Assembly: GCA_934045075.1 (NCBI GenBank)
Contig: OW203722.1
Span: 8,525,303 to 8,589,302, forward strand
Length of the DNA: 64,000 bases
Direction: 5' to 3'
DNA from: Yponomeuta sedellus
Taxonomy: Eukaryota; Arthropoda; Insecta; Lepidoptera; Yponomeutidae
The notes beneath the pieces were generated by a model that was not told the origin of the DNA, made no database searches, and worked only from the letters and a program-made list of their open reading frames with translations. Below, in pieces: positions 33,046-44,965 of the stretch. Positions within the stretch are counted from its first letter, which is position 1; every line of letters begins with the position of its first letter. A program made the position numbers and the translations under genes.

Positions 33046-34006
33046 AAATCAAACTTTATGAAGTCTGTGAAGTTAGCTGCGAGAGCGTGTACGCGCAAGT
33101 ACAGTCAAGGCGATAATGTTTAGGGATTGTGTAAGGAACCGTGAACGGTTTTTTTGTATAAAAACATGATTACTTTAGCACTCCTTAGAGGCTGTTTAAT
33201 TAATCTGTGGTTACGTTTTTCTTTGTAAAACTTCCACTAGAGACTATGGGCGTTTATAGAGTGTTTTAACGAATTGTGTTTTTATAAATAAGACCATAAA
33301 TAAGTATTCACGTTTTACTAATTGTTTTATTCAAAGCGGACATACACCTTCTATACACACTTCCTTATTTGTAGATGGATCTTCCTCTGAAGAGATGTCG
33401 CTGTCTTCTTCACTTGACGCCATTTCAGAGTCAGTATCAGATTCATTTTCACTAACATGAATAATGATTTCCTCCGTTAATTGGTCGATCACGTAGTCAC
33501 TTTTTTTATATTCATCTTCAATGCTTCTTACTTTTCGGCATAACGCCCCTCATTCATTTCCCCCCATTTCGTTAACCGTCCTCAGCCTCCTTTTTCATGA
33601 ATTGAATCACATTATGGATCATTTTTCTGGATTGCCTACGTAAGACGTTGTAACGCCCGCGAGGCATTTTTATAAAACACACAAACAGCAAAACTTAACG
33701 TAGGTAACGATAAATAACAGAAACAGTCAATAACAATAAAAAAAACTTAACGAAACGATAACAAAACAAGGATCCGAACTAATTAATATGAGCTTGACTG
33801 TACTTTGACAGAAAGCGCGCGCGTGTATAGTGTTTGGACGTAAGACTCACACTGGCACAAGCCGACGCGTGTAGTCACCGGGTTGCGGGCGGCTGGCGGG
33901 CGGGTGAGCCTCGCCCCTCCCGCCCCTTGGCGCCCCTCTGACACCTAAAATTGGTTATTGCGCAGCTACTTGTGACTATCTTCACAGACTTCATTAAGTT
34001 TGATTT
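33046..34006. mobile_element. DNA transposon relic with 27-bp TIRs (copy 2, 961 bp)
   Basis: Same TIRs as 26919-28886 but without the THAP element, so it shows the state before that insertion. Transposase relics are at 33331-33553 and 33572-33667 (minus). Confidence 0.75.
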
Positions 34007-34018
34007 GATCACAGTTTT

Positions 34019-34433
34019 AATGAGGGCTTTTCAAAGCGCCATTAAGAACAAAAAACAGTACCGCAAGTTAACGATAGATGGTGCTGACGTCATATAATAT
34101 GTCAAAATTTACATAATTTAGGAAAACGGTGAGTGCTTATGTTTTTACAAAAATTCTCAATGCACGGGCTAGACATTAGTTAAGACACAATTCACGTACG
34201 TATGTAATCAACAAAGTAAAAGTTCTTCAAAGCTTTCAAATTTCAACAGTTTCGAAACATAGTTTAGATCACAGACTACAAAGAGATGTTTAGGTTATTA
34301 CAAATTAATAATAATCTGTGCGTACAACATAAAACGCGATAAAACGTATGATGGTGACATTTGTTCTCCTTGCAGCGCCATCTAGTTTATTTTAATGCAA
34401 TCAACTCACAGCTGTCATTGAAAAGCCCTCATT
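34019..34433. mobile_element. MITE (415 bp), copy 2
   Basis: Duplicate of 28899-29313 with the same perfect 16-bp ends. Confidence 0.75.
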
Positions 34434-34536
34434 TTGTTTCATCCTTTCGATAGTAAGTAGGAATATCTTGTACCTTGTACACTTAGAAAGTTATCCTAGT
34501 CTGTGGTTATTGCAATTTCGAAAATGTGATACCTCT

Positions 34537-34645
34537 TTTAAAAACCTATTTAGAGGCTAAAAATTCCACCCATGCCTCTAAATAGGTTTTTAAAATTGTC
34601 CTTATCACGGGTTAGTGCATTAAAAATAGAAATAGTATAATCATG
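34537..34645. repeat. SINE A foldback fragment and hairpin
   Basis: The antisense tail AAAAACCTATTTAGAGGC is joined within about 20 bp to its sense complement GCCTCTAAATAGGTTTTT, then the sense body continues. No tRNA-like head remains. At 34677-34699 a separate hairpin (AATCGGAGAGA, short loop, complement) follows. A short 5S-SINE end (GAGACCCGTGCCCCA) is at 34742. Confidence 0.7.
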
Positions 34646-35436
34646 TGATACCTCGTTTTGCAAGCAGGTGTAATAAAATCGGAGAGACAATTTCTCTCCG
34701 ATTGCAAGCCTTCACATATACCTTCTATACCCTCCTTAGGGAAGAGACCCGTGCCCCATGGTGAGGATGGGTTAATGGGTTAATATGGGTTAATAATGAT
34801 ATAGTAGGTACCCTAAAAGAAATAGATTTAAGAAGCTGTTGTTACTAGAGTAACATTTCTCATATTTTTTGTGTTTCGCCGTTCGAATACCGCCAAAAAA
34901 TATTTTTACTATAAGTTTTTATATGTTTTCTTTGCTTTAAAAGTAACGATAAAATAATCTAAGAGACGCAAGTTCCCCATTCCCTACTTAAAACTGTCCG
35001 CAACGGGGAGTAAGCGTCTTCCACTGTACAGAACTAAAATTATCTAGCTAGAGTTTGATAAGGTCGCTTCGTATACATATAATGCATTATTTCCTATGAA
35101 ATGTCCTGATTAATAAGAATGGATTAATTAGACAAATATGTAATCAACGCGTACTTGAGATAAAGTAGTTGAATCGATGCTAGGAAAACAAAATCTTGTG
35201 TGACCGACATACTAGGGCAATAGGGCACGATGTTGGGGAAAAGAGAGAATTACGCTTTACTTTACGAATTTTGTTAGTAATAAAGCGTAGGTAATTTATT
35301 AAATCTAATAATGTTAGACAATAGGTTTTATCGCTTACAGCGTTCTCTAGGTTCCTAATTATAAATTCTATCCTATTTTTAGAAGGGAGGGTTCCAAAAG
35401 CTGACATAAATAGAACTTAATCGTCAGGGTCAGAGG

Positions 35437-35800
35437 ATGATATAGCAGTACCACAGATCCATTTTGGAGCCGTTCCTCTTCCTCGTATATGTATCGTTTC
35501 ATGGTTCAAAACATGTCAAAGACAGAATTCTTTGCAGATGACACGATACTTATTTTTTAAATTAAGAGACAAGGAAATGACCTTAATAATGATCTCTCTC
35601 TCGGGTAATTAATTGGTTTACAAGTTATTGTTAAATTCAAAAAAGACAAAATGTTTAAAGTTTACTCCACCAAATGTCAAAACGGTTGACAGCAATGTTA
35701 TACTATCTTTGTCATTCCCTAGAATGACAAATTAGACCTTGTGAATGAAACTGTATGTCTAGTTATCTCAACTGACATCGTAATTGCTAGGGCCATCCCC
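35437..35800 (+). pseudogene. LINE reverse-transcriptase fossil
   Basis: Broken frames give AVPQ, then LEPFLFLVYV, then FFADDTILI (the catalytic FADD box), then LNSKKTKCLKFTPPNVKTVD. The order and motifs match the palm domain of Jockey/CR1-type reverse transcriptases. Several frameshifts and stops. No other coding was seen in 34700-35900. Confidence 0.7.
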
Positions 35801-35910
35801 ACTGTCCCTACTGTGGGGACGGGCAGCAGACATTGAGACCATCTTCGTCTTGCAGCAGACAGCAATCAGCTAGCGATTTATAAGCTAGGCAGTAGGAATT
35901 AAGGCCAGTA

Positions 35911-36745
35911 GGGGAAGGGGGGGTATGATGGGGTACTTAAGGATTGAACAGTAAAAGACGCAAAGTTTTTAAAATAAAACCATTTATTAATCACTTACTC
36001 TACTTTCATATTAATAGCCTTCATTTGGCAACAATCTTTGGAAACATAACATAACTCGTTTATAAGAAAATAAAAATTCAAAAATTATGGAAAAAAAAAC
36101 CATCTTGCCCCTACCCTGGGGTAAGACGGGGTCTGTTATATGGGGTAAGATGGGAATGTGGGGCAAGATGGTGATTACTCGCAATAAACACAAATATGAG
36201 CTTCTTCCAAGTTCTTATCATCTACACCAGTACAAGCTGTATGAGCCCAGCGTCTACACACCTGGCATGCAACCCAACGTTCTTGGGACTTCAGTAAAGG
36301 TACCCCATCATGCCTCCATGCTACTACCACATCTCGCCCCCACACGCTATTTCAAACAAAAACCATTTGTAACTAAATCACTTCACCTTTGTAAATAAAT
36401 AAAACATAAACCTATTTAGCTATATAAATTCTCAAATTGGAACAAAAACAGAATTATAAAAACTCCTTCTTACCTTTTTATTCTACTTCGACAAAAACCA
36501 CAAAGTTACTTAAAACTGAACCAAAAACTATTTTTTCTTTTTAGCGGACAAAAGCGTGCACTTTCACCTGCTGTCAGTATTGCCGTATTAACACCTGATT
36601 AACGCCTGTCAGTATTAACGCCTGACCGAGAACGGCAGACAACGGCTTGCTATTGGCTCAGTCATTACTCAGCGCAAACGAATGGTTTTGTAGATGTGTG
36701 GGTGGCCCCGTCTTGCCTCGCGACCCCGTATACCCCCCCTTCCCC
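35911..36745. mobile_element. pogo-like DNA transposon, internally deleted
   Basis: Ends GGGGAAGGGGGGGTATGATG and, inverted, GGGGAAGGGGGGTATACGGG. TA is on both sides (35909-35910, 36746-36747), as for Tc1/mariner/pogo. The minus strand encodes a Cys/His-rich C-terminus (36175-36290). The plus-strand frame 36087-36398 is a shadow. Confidence 0.75.
36175..36290 (-). pseudogene. Zinc-finger-like C-terminus of pogo-like transposase
   Basis: The minus strand reads WVACQVCRRWAHTACTG and ends HICVYCE at a stop, giving C-x2-C-x4-H-x2-C...C-x2-C. PHD-like tails of this sort follow the DDE domain in many insect pogo-type transposases. The DDE domain is missing. Confidence 0.55.
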
Positions 36746-36747
36746 TA

Positions 36748-37611
36748 TAATGCATGAGTAGGTATTATTTTAAAATAATTATGTAAACTCTGTTAATGTA
36801 CATGACATAAAAAAATATAAATATACATTAAGTAGGTACACATGACCGCTTTATCACCAAATCAATTGAGTAGAGTTAGCTTTTCTTTCACACAAATCTG
36901 GGTCATTACTTTGAGTCTTTTCCTACGTATTTAAATCAAAACGAAAACGACGAAAAGCGTACATACACAGCGAAAGTTATTGAAAAAATTTTTAAAAGTG
37001 GCGCCAAAAAACGCTGCGTATCATGCAGCGCTCATCATGCTGCATGTGGACCTCAGTGTGTTCTGAGATGTGGACTCATTAATAGGTGCGTTCAGACACA
37101 AATGTTTACTCGACGAACCCATGGGACGCGCCCGCTTTCCCCAGGCTACGTCTCGTTTCTTTTTCATGAACTTGAAAACTTCGACACCGCGTAGAAATCG
37201 ATGAGGGTCAATTTAGAAGGTCATTGATGAGGGTGCTCGCTCACCTCTGTTTAGGGCAAATACGTGGCACAGAGCATACAAACACTAATACGTGGTATAT
37301 AAAATATTTTCCTGTTTTTTTTAGCCTAAGCCTATGTGTGGATGCGCTGTTACCACAGCTGATGTTGAAACGGAACTGTCAAGTACATTTTGATCTAAGT
37401 TTTTATGGTTTTGTACAACGTTGGTAAAACATTGTGCCTTTTCTCAGACTTTAGAGAGCGTTGAAAAAAATGTTGAATTTAAAGTAGTATGCGCTGGTCT
37501 CTTGAAAAACTCGAAATAGGTACCTACCTATTGTTTTTAAAGTGGTGAAATACACTTTGGTTTATAATTTAGTTGTATTTATTTAAGGATTGTTGCTGCA
37601 GGAACGAAAAA
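36748..37611. other. Spacer upstream of mRpL27
   Basis: No gene recognised. Bases 37224-37427 form an open frame without family features. The proximal promoter of mRpL27 should lie here, but no TATA or initiator motif stands out. Confidence 0.4.
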
Positions 37612-39283
37612 ATGTTAAATTTGGTTATCAGTTGTAATAAATTAAAGCCCTTTGCATTAGGTATGTATTTTCAGATACAATATTAGAACAAGAAAATGTT
37701 TTGAGGTTAGATTTTTTTGGAAAAAATCGTCTCTTCTTCCAGAGTTTGTTCGTCATGCTAGTAAGAAAACTGGTGGCAGTACTCAGAACACCAACTGTAA
37801 AGTGAAGCCAAAACATAGAGGTTGGAAAGTGCAAGACGGGCATTATGTTCAAGCTGGACATATGCTGGCTACACAGCGGACTACTAGATTCCACCCTGGT
37901 TTAAATGTGAGTGTCTATTATTAGGTCTATTTATTTTAATAGCTTTGTTGTAAGCCTAGACGCTGGTTATTTATCGTAGTAATAAGTGGAACTACAGGAG
38001 TCTAGCACTTAAGGAACTTCCTGCACAAAGAGCCTGCTCAAAAGGTGTGCGAAGCCTCAGTTAATAAATAGACGGCTTAGCCTGCGTGAACCCAACCATA
38101 GCCATAGTTAGTTACACTTGAGATTTCCGTACTTAGCCTCGTAGTTTGGCTGTTGTACGTAGCAAGCGCTAAGGTATAGTAACAATTCAGATACAAGGGT
38201 TTCCTTACAATGTTTTCCTTCACCTCAGTTAGTGATATTGCTATTATAACTTTACAAATGAACATAAGCTAGAAAACAAAGCCATATGCTACTTCTGTCA
38301 GAAAAGTGTAATGGTACACTTAGCATACATATATCAACAGTTCACAGTCTATAATGGGTTTGATTCCAGTGTACCATTGAGTTTTCTAAGTGAATAAGCA
38401 TGACATGTTAACAAACCTCAGCACTTGAATTTTCCAATCCCCTGCGGTGAATCAAATACAATAAAATAAATTGTTAACCTATACATTTACAAACAAATAT
38501 AGAGAGACTATCTATCAAGTAATAAATAGGCTCAAAACCATGTTTCATTACATTTTGGAAAAATGGTTGCTTTGGATTGAGACAACTTATAGCTATCTAA
38601 ATAATTAATTTAATATTATTTACTACCCTTACTGCAGATAAGATAATTACTATTGTAGGGTAACATGATCACCATAACCAAACTAAACAGAGATTCAAAG
38701 AAAAGAATATCTGTTGATGAAAGCATGCTCAAAGACTGGCTTGAGAACTTGCAATAGTTCTCATCATTATCTTGTGGTAATCTTACTTATTTTCACTCTA
38801 TCTATATCTATAATCAGCCGACATCAACCCACTGCTGGGTATAGGTCACTCTAATCAAGATTATTTATATTAGGTAGGTAAAACGTAATTACCTTAATTC
38901 TACCGATGCTATGGCAGCGTTGCAGACAGTCACGGGTAGATTGAAGTGTCGAGTACAGCTAGTATTGCAATTAGACCCGTTTAATATATAATTATGTATG
39001 AGCATTGTCAGTCATTAAGAAATAATAATAACTTATTGCCTATCGACACCCTAAACATTCCAAAATAACTTGATTTCAGGTGGGTTTTGGTCGCAATGGC
39101 ACTCTTTTTGCAATGGAACCTGGTAAAGTGGTTATCACTTGTGAGGTGTTTGACCCGAAGTGGGACCATACCTGGGTACAGAGGATCTATTCTGGCAGGG
39201 AGCAGCAGACCATTTTCAAGAAGTACTACAACATCATCCCTGAACCTCAACATCAGAGGTTTAAGCTTGTTGATGAAGTTTGA
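37612..39283 (+). CDS. mRpL27: Mitochondrial large-subunit ribosomal protein bL27m
   Basis: Three exons: 37612-37660, 37743-37906, 39080-39283, with GT-AG introns of 82 and 1173 bp; 417 nt, 138 residues. Residues 1-20 (MLNLVISCNKLKPFAL..) are a short, basic, presumed mitochondrial presequence. The bL27 signature follows: HASKKTGGSTQN (21-32), then KPKHRGWKVQDGHYVQAG, RFHPGLN and VGFGRNGTLFA. A metazoan C-terminal extension begins DHTWVQR. bL27 sits near the peptidyl-transferase centre of the mitoribosome. The start is the first Met in frame with the exon 2 acceptor. Exon 1 is the least certain because it is short, but phase and splice sites agree. Minus-strand frames across it are shadows. 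Confidence 0.93.
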
Positions 39284-39475
39284 ATAATTATTTATTTTGT
39301 CATTTAGTGTATATAGAGATGCCCTAATTATAGTTCAATTGATAAATGTATGTACATTTTTATTATACCTCATTGGTCAAAATAGGGGTCGGCTAGGAAG
39401 TCTAGAGATGGTGTTCAGTTGACGGTAGCTACATAATAAATAGGTGTCCTTATGACTTTGTTATTCCATGCGTAA

Positions 39476-39481
39476 AATAAA
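39476..39481 (+). promoter_or_regulatory. Poly(A) signal of mRpL27
   Basis: AATAAA 193 bases after the stop codon, the first canonical hexamer downstream on this strand apart from a weaker AATAAATA at 39436. Confidence 0.55.
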
Positions 39482-39794
39482 GTTAAAAAATAACGAGAAC
39501 AAACGGCGACGACCACATGACTGCCGGCACCAACGGTCAATAAATGTAATAAATGTTCTGGAATGTCGCGTCTTGACATTTAAAACGAGCGATTAACGTC
39601 AACGTAATGCCCAGGCATAGGCAGGAGGTTGTGTATGAAAGTAACTTTTATAATGTTTCGTAGTTACAGCTATGTCACATAAAGTGCGATCAGCGACATC
39701 TGCTGTGTAAAATCGGTACTATGTCACTTACGACGCTAGGATTATTGTTGATTATTGTCTTTGGCAACAAGAATCGTATAAAAGTGAGGCCCTA

Positions 39795-40215
39795 AGTTTT
39801 AGCCGTTTTCAGCATAAATTCACATAGCAGTTCATAGATGGCGCTTATAAGCGTGCACAGACAAGAACATGGACACGTTCTGTCAAATTTTGCTCTTTCG
39901 ACAGTCACTGTCGGCCATAGGAGAACCGGAATACGACTGTCGTATTCCGGTTTTCCTATGGCCGTTTTCAGCACGTAGTCACAAAGCAATTCATAGATGG
40001 CGCTTACAGACGTGGCCATAGGAGAACCGGAATACGACTGTCGTATTCCGGTTCTCCTATGGCCGTTTTCAGCACAAAGTCACATATCAATTCATAGATG
40101 GCGCTTACCATAGGAGAACCGGAATACGACAGTCGTATTCCGGTTCTCCTATGGCCACGTCTTTAAGCGCCATCTATGAATTGCTTTGTGAATTTGTGCT
40201 GAAAACGGCTCATTA
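39795..40215. mobile_element. MITE array built from three 47-51-bp palindromes
   Basis: A unit containing GCCGTTTTCAGCAC, then CAATTCATAGATGGCGCTTA, occurs three times in direct orientation (39802, 39961, 40062) and once inverted (40155-40215). Between them stand palindromes at 39913-39963 (one mismatched pair), 40014-40064 and 40108-40154 (both perfect), each with the half CCATAGGAGAACCGGAATAC. The outer ends are inverted repeats of about 47 bp. Confidence 0.85.
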
Positions 40216-40274
40216 GGCTGTAGGTGTTCTATTAAATTCTATTACTGTTTTTGACATTTCTGTTGGAACTTCCT

Positions 40275-40580
40275 GAGTGCTTAGTGCGAGTTTGACAGAT
40301 CCAATCGAATAACTTTATTATCGCGTTAATCGAGCATACGCAGTGAGTATGAGTAAGTTAACCGTTCGAACTGTCAAAACGCTGTCACAGTACAACTCGC
40401 ACTCGTGTTTATTCGAGTTTTGGCTGGTAAACATGTTCACTTCTCAACGTAAACCATTACAACTCGCACTCAGCAATATTAATTTCCATACTTGTCGCTA
40501 GGTGGCGCTTCCTCGATGCCATAGAAATATGAGTTTACGTTAACGCGATCGAGTAGTTAAAAAACTCTCACTAAGAACTC
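40275..40580. mobile_element. MITE (306 bp), copy 1
   Basis: Left end GAGTGCTTAGTGCGAGTTT; the right end is a decayed complement. A second copy with perfect ends is at 53483-53787 in the opposite orientation. Confidence 0.8.
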
Positions 40581-40858
40581 TGAAGGGTGAAACACATCAA
40601 CGAGGTGGCGGTGGCAGTGGCGGTCCTTAGGAGGTATTTATTATAGACCTTAGGGTTTGTCTGGTTAACGGTCATTCCTAATTGTAGAGCAGCGTGCCAG
40701 ATGAAAAATAAAATGGAACACAAATAAGGAAAGAAAGTATGGTCCGCAAGCTACGGGAGGTGAAGACAAATTTTATTGGCATAATACATATCTGGCGGCA
40801 TAAATCAGAGGGTTATTGCTGCATATAAATGTGCACGTGAAAACTCGTTTTGTAGGTG

Positions 40859-41043
40859 TTTTCAATCAATCAATCAATCATTTATTGTTATGTCATGTGA
40901 ATATTACAGCTGGTAAATATAATTTAATAAGGTACATGACACCCTGTAAGGGCACTACAATACTATTATACTATGTATACAACCTTCAACTCACTTAAAA
41001 AGATGTTGACATTAAAATTCTAAAATATTAAACGTAAATTAAC

Positions 41044-41114
<71 letters not shown>

Positions 41115-41600
41115 CTTTCACATAAATAGGTGCTGAGAACTGCAGTTATCAATATTAATCTAAAAAAAATAAAATCATTAAATTCATAAAATTAAAAATA
41201 ATCATTAAATTCCTCATTAGTCCTGGTAAATTACATTATTCATTACAATACATTTTTATATACACCTCATTAATCCTCATTATTCCTGGTAAATTACATT
41301 AATTCATTACATACATTTTTATATACACACTTGCATAACACCTTCTTGGAGCTCTACTACTTATTTTTAATATATTATGTAATGTCTATCTATCATCGTA
41401 AAATTCTTGTAGTGAATAGTAACATTTTTTTGCTAGGTATTTATTTAAAGTAGTTTTGAAGGGTTTTATTTTATCTAAGTTTTTGATCGAGACTGGTAGT
41501 AGATTATATATTTTGGCTGCCATTGCGTGTGGTCCTTTATTAACTAATTCTAATTTTGACGTGAATGTGGCTAAACGTTTTTGGGGTCTAATCATGAGAT
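40859..41600 (-). mobile_element. LINE 3' end (Jockey/CR1-like), antisense
   Basis: Minus-strand frame 41595-41386 encodes the C-terminus of a reverse transcriptase, with GPHAMAAKIYNLLPVSIKNL, then a Phe-Lys-rich helix ending LQEFYDDR. The 3' side ends in an ATTG-repeat tail (complement AATCAATCAATCAATC at 40865), typical of this group. A (TA)n run (41045-41111) lies in its 3' UTR. Confidence 0.75.
41045..41111. repeat. (TA)n microsatellite
   Basis: About 33 uninterrupted TA units. Confidence 0.97.
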
Positions 41601-41739
41601 ATATTCATGAGATATATTCAGGAATGTTCCCTTTGGAATACAGGAAATTCCCTTTTCGAGGACTAATGCAGGGTTCCGCGTTCCCATTAAAAGGATGTGC
41701 TCTAATTATAATAAATCTCTCTCAACTGTTGACATAATA

Positions 41740-42347
41740 TTTCATGAGAAGAAGCTAGCGTTCAGTCAAAAGGTAAAAAAAAATCCTTAACAGTTCTACC
41801 TAACCTAAACGTGACGACGACCACCGAGTTCAGCATGAACTCTACAACCTATCCATATACCTACTACTGCAAATACTAATTTATATACTAATTTAATACT
41901 ATATCATCTACCGACTACGGCGTTGACCCTCCTACTTGTCTTACTGTTAAAACTAGTTGTTGCTTTATTTTCATTTCACTTTATATATTATTGTCTACCT
42001 GTATTCCATTTGATATAGGTACTCGTACTAATATGCACAATTGGCATCCTTGTCACCTAGTTACTCTTCATCATTGCTATTTAGTGAAAAATATTTATGG
42101 GTTCAGGTTTAATATTGTCCTGTAGTAACTTTTTGTATAAACTTTAGCCTGTTTCCTTTTTTTTCCAAATAAAAAAAATCATAGATTGTAGAACTACTTA
42201 ATAAAAATGATCTGACAATCTGACTTTTGAGTATGTATTACTAAAGCAGGCGGTAGGTACTCAAATTCAAATTCGCGAGGTACCTAAATCCCGCCTGCTT
42301 TCTAGATTGTGCTTTTGGATTGTTGGTAATTTTTTATTTTACAATTT
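41740..42347. other. AT-rich spacer
   Basis: No gene, RNA gene or clear repeat structure recognised. Confidence 0.4.
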
Positions 42348-42476
42348 ACTCAGTTCTTAGCTCAGTTGGAAGAGCGCTGGCACGGATAGCCAGAGGTCGC
42401 GGGTTCGAATCCCGGCATCGGTGGAATTTTTAGCCTCTAAATAGGTTTTTTTAAATTGTCCTTAGCACGGGTTAAA
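42348..42476 (+). repeat. SINE A, sense copy
   Basis: tRNA-like head with TAGCTCAGTTGG (A box) and GGTTCGAATCC (B box), then the tail TAGCCTCTAAATAGG and body start. Possible target duplication TTTACTC on both sides (about 42345 and 42498). Confidence 0.8.
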
Positions 42477-42479
42477 ATT

Positions 42480-44196
42480 AAAAAGAATATCATACATTTT
42501 ACTCGTTATGCAGTCTCGCGTTTGGTTTTCAAGTCTTCCGAAGGAGCCACGGAATGCCACGGATTTCTTTCTCTTTCCATCAGTGGTGGAGAAAGATATT
42601 TGTGCAATGTAAGAAATATCTTCAATCTAAAACAAAACAATCCCAATATTAGCATAGGAACCAGTGCTTAAGTGCATGAGACCCCCTTGCTAGAAGTGTG
42701 ACTGTAGAATAAATAATAAAAAATCAATTTAATTTCAATTAATAATCTGTATCTTTAAGTTCATATAAAGTAATTAGTTTATAAATTTAATTTTAACTTC
42801 AATTACTAATAATCAATATTGTTGACTTTATATAAAAAAATAATTGGTTTGTCTATTTTGGAACGTAACTTCATAATTAACTTTTGTAATTTTTGCCGAG
42901 GGTAGTAAACTAACCGTTAATGATTTCTAAAAGACACCTGTCACCTCAGTCATCCGGGACCACGGCACCTGAAAAAGTGCCGAAACGTTGGAAAATTGTA
43001 AAAATGTAATAAACGAGCATAAATCCGTATAAAAACAGTTTTAATTATGTCTACAGCTCGTGTTAACCTTAGAAAATACAATCCCAATATTTTCGTGTTT
43101 GTTCGCTGTGGCTGCTACGTAGGTACATCCGTTACGTATACAATTAGGTATCAAGCATTAGTAAGTAATTCTGTTTATTAAAGACTACTCTTATTATTTT
43201 CCTCTTCTGTTGTCCTTTGCCATATAGATAAATCCTCTATTGAAGACACAAAGGACAGCCATAAAGATTGAACCGCGAAATTACACCTCCGAATCGCAAC
43301 ACTGGTTGCCCCGGTCACAGATGTCAGTCGCACGTATTGCAAAAAATCCGCAGGTAGGAGCGGGAGATTGCCGATTTTCCGGTCCAGAAATGACGTCCGC
43401 TCCGGCCGGATGTTGACCGGAGTCCGGCTGGGCGGATGGGCCTCACTTTTGCGAATCCCGCGCGCTTATCAATTTATATGGAATCCAAATTTTATATTTT
43501 TAGGTCGACAGTTGACACGAAAAGGTTGCCTCTAATAGAGGGTTGCCTTGTAGGTGCCGTTTAATTTGTCAGTTTACAACGTCTTATACAGGTCGAGTAT
43601 CGCTATGGTAGAGTTTAATCTATGATAGAGTACGTATCTAAATAGGAAGGAATATAAACACCAAGTTCTGACCTACCGACGCAGGCAGGCGTGGGCAGGC
43701 TATCCACCAGATGGTCTGACGACCTGACCCTTAATTCTTTTAGTACATTACACTACAATGAAACATATAGGGACAGCATCTGACGTATTTTTTTATAACA
43801 TTGGCGCCTAGAAGGTTTGTTACGTGTGCGGGCTTAGACCTAATGCAGCAATACTTCAATGCATTAACAGAATCTAGGAGTCCGGGACTGTGAAGCTTGG
43901 ATAGCCATGAGGGAGGCCTATGTCTTGCACTGGGTGTCAATTACTGATGGTGATGATGATAAACACCATATTACTAAGCGCGTCATATACGCAATTGTTT
44001 AGTTTTTTGATTAATCCAGGCTCTACGCTCCCCTATTCGATGACGAACTAAATTCAGTAAAACAAGGTCTGCAGGTTGTCCAGAGGTAAAGCGCGCTGAG
44101 ATCTTTTTAGGTCTTATGTTTCCGCTGTACCTAGACCAAAATTATTTAAAACATTTCGACACCGGAACTATGAAATCAACCTAGTAACAATAGGTA
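42480..44196. other. Spacer with old repeat fragments
   Basis: Bases 42890-43020 carry a retroelement-like run ('accacggcacctgaaaaagt', 'gccgaaacgttgg') related in complement to 13463-13540, 38870-38960 and 56465-56580. Bases 43660-43960 end with 'gaggcctatgtcttgcactg', a lepidopteran LINE/SINE end. No gene seen. Confidence 0.4.
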
Positions 44197-44280
44197 CAGT
44201 AGACTCCTTTGCCAATTTCAATAAAACATTTCAAATCATGAAGGCGTCGGCCGATGTTGCAGTTTGACAACTCTCGCCTA
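44197..44280. repeat. Left arm of a widely spaced inverted repeat
   Basis: Begins CAGTAGACTCCTTTGCCAAT and contains GAAGGCGTCGGCCGATGTTG. The complement stands at 47485-47570, 3.3 kb away, with few mismatches. It may be the ends of one transposon or two inverted copies of a smaller repeat. Confidence 0.75.
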
Positions 44281-44679
44281 CGAATAAAAAAATATTCAGA
44301 ATACGAATAAAAAATAAACAGATCCTCTTTTAAGCACCTTGAATTGTTCCAAACTTCACGAAAATGTGCATTGCGCAAGACCCCTAGAAATAACTAATGC
44401 GTTTCCCTAACGACGCGTTTCGCGAGGCGGCAGCCGGGAAGACGGATTTTCCGCCGGCGACCGAGGCTTTTCCTATATAACGAGATGATGATCGCTACGT
44501 GAGTGCCAAGGGTCGTAGGATTGTCGTTTGTCTGTAGCGGTATGAAATCCGTAGAGGAGCCTGCTAATAAGCAAGGGCAGTTTTTTTTTGTCAAGGCCCG
44601 GTCTGAGCGCTTTGTAAAGCCAAAATGTCGTACTGAAATTCGCGACTATTGACATTTTTATGGCGTCAAGTGACTCATA

Positions 44680-44965
44680 TAATCATTACATTCGTTTTGT
44701 TGCACTTACCCGTGCTGAGGACAATTTTAAAAACCTATTTAAAGGCCAAAAATTCCGCCCATGCCGGGACTCGAACCCGCGTCCTCTGGCTAACCGTACC
44801 AGCGCTTTCCCAACTGGGCCAATGGGCAAGTGCCGGCATCAGTGAAATTTCGAACCTCTTTACAATATTATCTGTGTTATTTACAGGCAGTGACATCTGG
44901 CTGAAGTAATGTGCATCACTTGCAGCCCCGGCATAGGCGGAATTTTTAGCCTCTAAATAGGTTCC
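44680..44965 (-). repeat. SINE A, antisense, with inverted tail at the far end
   Basis: Antisense body, tail and tRNA-like head (about 44758-44828; B box complement GGACTCGAACC), then upstream body. It ends with a sense tail fragment GGAATTTTTAGCCTCTAAAT (44942-44961), so the locus is bounded by inverted tails of about 40 bp. Confidence 0.8.

Larger units (their letters stand above)
29404..34499 (+). repeat. Tandem duplication, copy 2
   Basis: Matches 23607-29379 except for three points: a 317-bp SINE plus 13-bp duplication at 32061-32390 (copy 1 empty), the absence of the 1007 bp present in copy 1 after 27195, and T24769 versus C30566. Its match ends at TTATCCTAG (34499), next to a SINE A foldback. 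Confidence 0.95.

Noticed and set aside
36087..36398. 103-residue plus-strand frame
   Set aside because: It lies opposite the pogo-like Cys/His tail and is a shadow.
37628..37894. Minus-strand 88-residue frame
   Set aside because: Shadow of mRpL27 exon 2.
39913..40154. CRISPR-like array of repeats and spacers
   Set aside because: The repeats are full palindromes within a MITE, the spacers are identical to each other, and the genome is eukaryotic.
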